A program made the position numbers and the translations under genes. This document shows positions 31,587-35,325 of a stretch of DNA of 35,325 nt, piece by piece. The notes beneath the pieces are model-generated. The model was not told the origin of the DNA and did no database searches. It saw only the letters and a program-made list of their open reading frames with translations. Position 1 is the stretch's first letter, and each line of letters starts with the position of its first letter. The stretch comes from an uncultured Erysipelotrichales bacterium. Lineage in GTDB: Bacteria; Bacillota_I; Bacilli_A; Erysipelotrichales; Coprobacillaceae. Location of the stretch: NCBI GenBank assembly GCA_910586805.1, contig CAJUJC010000005.1, positions 1 to 35,325 of the forward strand, given 5' to 3'.

Positions 31587-31648
31587 TGGTATGTAATTGC
31601 ATACCATTTGCTTAAATATAGTATACCAATTGTATTATATAAATACAA
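31587..31648 (-). promoter_or_regulatory. Promoter and operator of the PTS genes
   Basis: On the minus strand TTGTAT (31648-31643), 17 nt, TATACT (31625-31620), then 12 nt and a perfect palindrome TGGTATGTAATTGCATACCA (31587-31606, as written on plus; arms of 7 bp). A second GGTATAC half-site overlaps the -10. The same layout occurs at 33473-33534. A GntR protein is the obvious ligand. Confidence 0.8.
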
Positions 31649-31665
31649 GCCTTTTTCTTACTTTT

Positions 31666-32337
31666 TTATGAATTACTATTATTTAATGTTTCAATGATAT
31701 TATAAACTTCTAACATATCATCAGCGATTTCATCCGCTAGATATTGTTCAAACCCAAAACGAGTATCTTTTTTTGCTATAACTTTAACATTTGCATTTTT
31801 ACAAGCTTGTATACCATAAGTTGAATCCTCAATAGCTATCACTTGATTTGCATTTAATTGCAACTTATTCAAAACATTTAAGTAAATAGCTGGATCTGGC
31901 TTGCTTTCTTTAAAGTCACAACCACTTACTATATAATCAAAGTATTTATTGATTTGACACTCCTTGATTACTCTTTGAATATTATCTAATGGCGAGCTAG
32001 AAGCTATTGCTAATTTATACCCCTTACTTTTTAATTTTGGTAATATATTTAATATATGTGGATTTAGTATTGTATTATAATGAAGCTCATCTTGTTTTTC
32101 TTGTAATCCTTTTTGTATTTCAGATGCTGTATATTGATAATCTAAACATTCCGAAATAATTTCATATGCTTTTTTATCAGATAATCCTACAATTTTAAAT
32201 AGTTTTTTCTTTAATTCATAATAATTCATTTTAATTTTTAAATCATCTCTTATATAATCAATAACTTCTTGTAAATATACAGGTTCAGAATCAATTAATA
32301 CTCCATCCATATCAAAAATAATTGCTTTATATTTCAT
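31666..32337 (-). CDS. HAD-IA phosphatase, beta-phosphoglucomutase-like
   Basis: A 223-residue HAD protein. Motif I is IIFDMDGVLIDSEP, motif II ASSSPLDNI, the lysine region KESKPDPAIYLNVL and motif IV VIAIEDSTYGIQACKNA. It acts on a small phosphorylated sugar, by dephosphorylation or 1,6-phosphoryl transfer. The ATG at 32337 is 6 nt after AAGGAG; a TTG at 32352 is inside that region. It follows the SIS gene after a hairpin and precedes the PTS promoter, so it belongs to the first transcription unit of the locus. Confidence 0.9.
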   Translation of the reverse strand: MKYKAIIFDMDGVLIDSEPVYLQEVIDYIRDDLKIKMNYYELKKKLFKIVGLSDKKAYEIISECLDYQYTASEIQKGLQEKQDELHYNTILNPHILNILPKLKSKGYKLAIASSSPLDNIQRVIKECQINKYFDYIVSGCDFKESKPDPAIYLNVLNKLQLNANQVIAIEDSTYGIQACKNANVKVIAKKDTRFGFEQYLADEIADDMLEVYNIIETLNNSNS

Positions 32338-32361
32338 AATCTTCTCCTTCAATAAATCAAA

Positions 32362-32383
32362 ACCACCAACTAAAATGGGTGGT
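32362..32383 (-). promoter_or_regulatory. Intercistronic hairpin between SIS and HAD genes
   Basis: ACCACC (32362-32367) and GGTGGT (32378-32383) with a 10-nt loop and short T runs on the minus strand. It could be a partial terminator lowering HAD expression, or an mRNA stabiliser. Confidence 0.55.
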
Positions 32384-32394
32384 CTTTTACAATA

Positions 32395-33429
32395 TTAATA
32401 TTCAAATTGTCTATAATAACGACGATACTGTAAATTATGTTTTGTATATACTTCATAATGACGAGATAATCTACCAGTTAAACAAGCTGTTGTAATCATT
32501 GGTATAACAAATTTTCTAAATTCGTTATCAATACGTACTGCATATTTAGAAGCATCAAATACTGCATACTGACAATTGATTTTCTTACAAAATTCTTCAA
32601 CTCGATTATCTTGTTTACGGAACTCATCTTCTCCTTTAACAATAAATACAGGTACTTTTGCCTGAATCAATTCTAATGTTCCATGGAAAAATTGTGCTGC
32701 ATTCACAGGTCTACAACGAATCCATTGCATTTCCTCTAACATACACATTGCAAATAACAATGTTTCACCCCATAATGCTCCTGACCCAGTAAAAATTGTA
32801 TACTCAGCATCATAAAACTCTGAAGCAATCTTCAATCCATCAGATTCAAACTTTTTCTTAATATCTAATAAATCAGCAAAAATATATTTTTCTAACTGGT
32901 CAGCAAACTTATCATAAGAATCAAAATTTCCTCTTAGATTCATTAATTTATAAATAAAGAATGATTGTAATACATAAGAATGCTCACAATAACCTGTTTC
33001 TACTGGTGCATCAATAACATATTGAGCAATTTTACCTAATTGTCCTTTTTTATTTGTAAATGCAACGACACGAATACCTTCTTCAATCATCCACTTTGTT
33101 GCTTCAACGATTTCAACTGTATCACCAGATGAACTTGCAGTAATAACTAAAGAATCTTTATTTAATTTTTTAGGACGCATAATATTAACATCAGCTGCGT
33201 TAATAGAATAAATATCAATATCAGAAATCCTAGAAACCAAATATTCAAAATGAGCAAATTCAAATTCTGTTCCACCAATACCTAACAAAAATATATTTGA
33301 ATAACCTTGTTCGTGAATACAACTAGCTAACTCTTCAGCTTCCTGACGTTGTTCAACAACTACACGACCATCACTTAAATACTTCTCTTCATCAAATTTA
33401 ATTAATTCTACTTTTTCACTAACTGTCAT
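32395..33429 (-). CDS. SIS-domain deglycase, FrlB/GfrF-like
   Basis: A 344-residue protein with two SIS domains. It matches FrlB-type fructoselysine/glucoselysine 6-phosphate deglycases in length and in its ends: LLGIGGTEFEFAHFEYLV, ITASSSGDTVEIVEATKWM, VNAAQFFHGTLELIQAKVPV and the C-terminal YTKHNLQYRRYYRQFEY, similar to the RRYYGGLVEY end of FrlB. These enzymes split the 6-phosphorylated Amadori compound to glucose 6-phosphate and the amine. It heads the locus, with GAGGAGGA before the ATG and an operator upstream. The exact amine partner is unknown. Confidence 0.85.
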   Translation of the reverse strand: MTVSEKVELIKFDEEKYLSDGRVVVEQRQEAEELASCIHEQGYSNIFLLGIGGTEFEFAHFEYLVSRISDIDIYSINAADVNIMRPKKLNKDSLVITASSSGDTVEIVEATKWMIEEGIRVVAFTNKKGQLGKIAQYVIDAPVETGYCEHSYVLQSFFIYKLMNLRGNFDSYDKFADQLEKYIFADLLDIKKKFESDGLKIASEFYDAEYTIFTGSGALWGETLLFAMCMLEEMQWIRCRPVNAAQFFHGTLELIQAKVPVFIVKGEDEFRKQDNRVEEFCKKINCQYAVFDASKYAVRIDNEFRKFVIPMITTACLTGRLSRHYEVYTKHNLQYRRYYRQFEY

Positions 33430-33472
33430 TTTTCTTCCTCCTCATATTTTGGTACAACATACCCCGGGCAAA

Positions 33473-33534
33473 TGGTATGTAATTGCGTACCATATCTACG
33501 AATTTAGTATACCAATTTATATATGAAAATGCAA
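33473..33534 (-). promoter_or_regulatory. Promoter and operator of the SIS-HAD genes
   Basis: On the minus strand TTGCAT (33534-33529), 17 nt, TATACT (33511-33506), then 12 nt and TGGTATGTAATTGCGTACCA (33473-33492 as written on plus; one mismatch to perfect symmetry). The arrangement is the same as at 31587-31648, including the GGTATAC half-site over the -10. Confidence 0.8.
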
Positions 33535-33639
33535 GTCAAAAATATAAAAATTTTTATCTATCTCATGTTTAAAAATAAAATATTAATCTATATTCTCTAT
33601 TCTTATATTTATAAGCACAAAAAAACTAGGCTTATTTTT

Positions 33640-33656
33640 GGTAATTTAAAATCTGG
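33640..33656 (+). repeat. Left terminal inverted repeat of the ISL3-type remnant
   Basis: GGTAATTTAAAATCTGG, perfect inverse of 34961-34977. Eighteen bases further in, TTTAAAGTTTATACGT (33674-33689) is also repeated inverted near the right end with one difference. A GGGGTACCCC palindrome (33664-33673) lies between. Confidence 0.85.
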
Positions 33657-33739
33657 TATGGTCGGGGTACCCCTTTAAAGTTTATACGTAGTTTTTAAAA
33701 ATCACTTTTAAATTTTAGTATAGTACCTTTCATTCTATC

Positions 33740-34039
33740 ATGAAATTTCTTTTTTCAAATGCACAAATTATTGCTGATAAGTTTCATTACACAAAACTTG
33801 TAAGAGAAAACATGGTACAAGCAAGAATCAACTGCTGTAAGAAAATTAAAGATGATTCCCTATCAAAGTTGATCAAAAGACATCTTCATCTTTTTGATCA
33901 ATATGAAAAAAGACTTAATAAAAAGAAAGCATGGTATTACCCATACTTCAAGAAGCACATGACAAACAAACAGTTTGTCAAAACTATCCTTGAAATTGAA
34001 TCATGTGAAAAACTGAAAACAAACATTCTTGCCTTATAA
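33740..34039 (+). pseudogene. ISL3-type transposase fragment A
   Basis: The open frame (99 codons) begins abruptly in the DDE domain at SNAQIIADKFHYTKLVRENM and runs through KKAWYYPYFKKHMTNKQFV to NILAL, then stops. The N-terminal zinc and helix-turn-helix part and the C-terminal domain are missing; upstream in frame there is a stop. The AD(K)FH element is the second conserved block of ISL3 transposases. The sequence then switches to fragment B. Confidence 0.75.
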
Positions 34040-34832
34040 TCAATTTCAAGAACGGTTTGGTTATTGATGTTCTTCCTTCTAGAAAAAAAGCAAATCTAAG
34101 ATTATATTTTAGAGCTATCCCTTTATATGAAAGAGAAAAAGTTAAATATGTCTCAATAGATCTCTATGACAATTACAGAGATATAGCTAAAATACATCTT
34201 CCCAATGCACTTATATGTGCTGATAGATTCCATGTCATGAAGATTATCAATAATTCTTTAAACAAAATAAGATGTAATCTCATGAATAAATATAGCGAAA
34301 ACAAGAAATTAGATGAATATTATCTTTTGAAACATAAAAATGATCTTCTCTTTAAAAATTTACTAAATATCAATGATATCAAAATGAGATATACTGAATG
34401 ACAATTATTAGATATGATACTAAAAATTGATGATAAATTAAAAAAGCTTATAATCTTAAAGAATTATATTGTATATTCTGTGAAGCAGATGTTGATATAG
34501 ATTTTAGAAAAGAACTATTAGAAACAGTCATTACTGAATATAAATTAAGTAATATAGAAGTTATGATTAATATAGCCTCAACACTAGGGAACTAGAAAAA
34601 AGAGATCATTAATTCATTTCATACATACGATGGAAGAAAAATATCAAATGGAGCAATAGAAAGACGAAACAGGATAATCAAGATCATATTAAGATTAGCA
34701 AATGGATATACTAATTTTAAGAGATTCAGAAATAGAGTTTTATATATCTTAAATAAATCTGAAACATATAATGAAATAATATTAGATGTCAACAAAATAA
34801 AACAAGCAGGAAAATTAAGAAAAAACAAATAA
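34040..34832 (+). pseudogene. ISL3-type transposase fragment B
   Basis: From about 34040 the frame reads NFKNGLVIDVLPSRKKANLR, then KYVSIDLYDNYRDIAKIHLP and NALICADRFHVMKIINNSLN. It continues to a TGA at 34399, a frameshift near 34443, a TAG at 34594 in what should be GNWKKEIINSF, and then DGRKISNGAIERRNRIIKII and LRLANGYTNFKRFRNRVLYI to the end at 34832. Both stops can be read as changes of Trp codons or equivalents. It carries its own ADRFH block, so it cannot be the continuation of fragment A. Confidence 0.8.
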
Positions 34833-34856
34833 ATGAATAGTAAATCAAACGTCAAA

Positions 34857-34882
34857 AAAGACCTACATCAAAATAGGTCTTT
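34857..34882. terminator. Hairpin terminator inside the IS remnant
   Basis: AAAGACCTA and TAGGTCTTT, 9 bp, 8-nt loop. The T run is longer on the minus strand, so it may now end transcripts from the surface-protein gene. Confidence 0.6.
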
Positions 34883-34960
34883 CATCATATCACGTAATGA
34901 TTTTAAAGTTTTTTCAAAATCATCACGTGTAAACTTTAAAACTTTTTAGAATCCACCAAG

Positions 34961-34977
34961 CCAGATTTTAAATTACC
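34961..34977 (-). repeat. Right terminal inverted repeat of the ISL3-type remnant
   Basis: CCAGATTTTAAATTACC, the exact reverse complement of 33640-33656. Confidence 0.85.
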
Positions 34978-35040
34978 TAATAAATATTACATTTTAGTTT
35001 CACTTTTGAGGTTAAACACAATCTAAATCTCTTTTATATA

Positions 35041-35325
35041 CTATAAATTTTTAATCAATTGTTTTTTGTATACAAATAGTAAAACCATCATAGATAATGA
35101 ACTCAATGCCATTAAAGTTAAAATCATTGTTGGTGCATCATCACCTGTTTTTACCTTTTCAGGTGTTTCAACATCTTCAGCATCTATTTTTCCATCTCCA
35201 TTTGCATCAATATTAATGTCTGGTTTTCCGTCTCCATTTGTATCAATGTTGATATCTGCCTTTCCATCTCCATCTGTATCAATATTAATATCTGGTTTTC
35301 CATCTCCATCTGTATCAATATTAAT
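35041..35325 (-). CDS. Surface protein C-terminus with calcium-loop repeats, 5'-truncated by window edge
   Basis: The frame is open from the window edge to TAG at 35041, 94 residues. It begins with four 12-residue repeats of the form INIDTDGDGKPD, each with the DxDGDGxxD pattern of EF-hand-like or thrombospondin type 3 calcium loops. Then come an acidic linker (AEDVETPEKVKTGDDAP), a hydrophobic helix (MILTLMALSSLSMMVLLFVY) and KKQLIKNL. KTGD before a helix and basic end resembles a sorting signal, but the canonical LPxTG is lacking. It is probably a large wall- or membrane-anchored exported protein. The rest lies outside the window. Confidence 0.8.
   Translation of the reverse strand: MNIDTDGDGKPDINIDTDGDGKADINIDTNGDGKPDINIDANGDGKIDAEDVETPEKVKTGDDAPTMILTLMALSSLSMMVLLFVYKKQLIKNL
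35182..35325 (-). repeat. 36-bp tandem repeats encoding 12-residue calcium loops
   Basis: Four units to the window edge, nearly identical at DNA level: the units encode INIDTDGDGKPD, INIDTDGDGKAD, INIDTNGDGKPD and INIDANGDGKID. Divergence grows towards the C-terminus. More units probably lie beyond the edge. Confidence 0.85.

Larger units (their letters stand above)
33640..34977 (+). mobile_element. Degenerate ISL3-type insertion element, chimeric interior
   Basis: Bounded by 17-bp perfect inverted repeats, 1338 bp long. The interior holds parts of two different ISL3-type transposases in the same direction, both broken. No 8-bp target duplication is visible (TTATTTTT before, TAATAAAT after). 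It lies between the SIS promoter and the surface-protein gene and is inactive. Confidence 0.8.

Noticed and set aside
34619..34855. 78-residue minus-strand frame with hydrophobic residues
   Set aside because: Lies opposite the coding frame of transposase fragment B; antisense shadow.

Overview
The window is low-GC Firmicutes DNA, probably Erysipelotrichia (Coprobacillus/Faecalibacillus-like). Base composition is AT-rich, Shine-Dalgarno sites are strong (AGGAGG) and tRNA CCA ends are encoded. Gene order matches the Bacillus subtilis yqf/sigA/era neighbourhood, but GlyRS is the single-chain alpha2 type and dgkA and the B. subtilis glyQ/glyS pair are absent. The genus is inferred, not proven.

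Region 1 (1-7.3 kb): partial ispG, a small DUF2624-like gene facing nfo, nfo-cshB, a DUF2975/XRE pair, a yqfQ-like gene with a hairpin over its ribosome binding site, and ispH. Between yqfQ and ispH lies an unannotated locus (about 5.5-5.94 kb). It holds a structured leader, a 13-codon ORF coupled to a 19-residue hydrophobic peptide, a shared two-way terminator, and a convergent antisense RNA with its own near-consensus promoter. A 14-nt direct repeat lets the antisense RNA pair with the peptide mRNA. I read it as a candidate type I toxin-antitoxin system and the best novelty candidate here.

Region 2 (7.3-24.7 kb): MATE transporter, HAD phosphatase, then two housekeeping operons on the minus strand: glyS-dnaG-rpoD-trmK-nif3-nudix, and C39-ABC-ybeY-cdd-era-recO. 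Between them sit ygiQ and an alpha/beta hydrolase homologue that has lost its catalytic Ser and His. A peptidase-containing bacteriocin-type ABC exporter heads the era operon with no recognisable substrate. A lipoprotein with a C-terminal membrane helix and acidic tail closes the region.

Region 3 (24.7-35.3 kb) is accessory. It starts after a tRNA-His/tRNA-Gly pair and holds a type III toxin-antitoxin system (ToxN/AbiQ-like toxin preceded by an RNA antitoxin of about 34-nt repeats and an attenuating terminator), a decayed IS3 transposase, a mannose-family PTS operon with two SIS-domain proteins, a HAD phosphatase and two GntR regulators, a wrecked ISL3-type element containing pieces of two transposases between matching terminal inverted repeats, and the C-terminus of a surface protein with 12-residue calcium-loop repeats. 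The PTS genes most resemble systems for Amadori compounds (fructoselysine/glucoselysine): uptake with phosphorylation, then deglycation by the SIS proteins. Two of its promoters share the same -35/-10/operator layout, which predicts control by the encoded GntR proteins.
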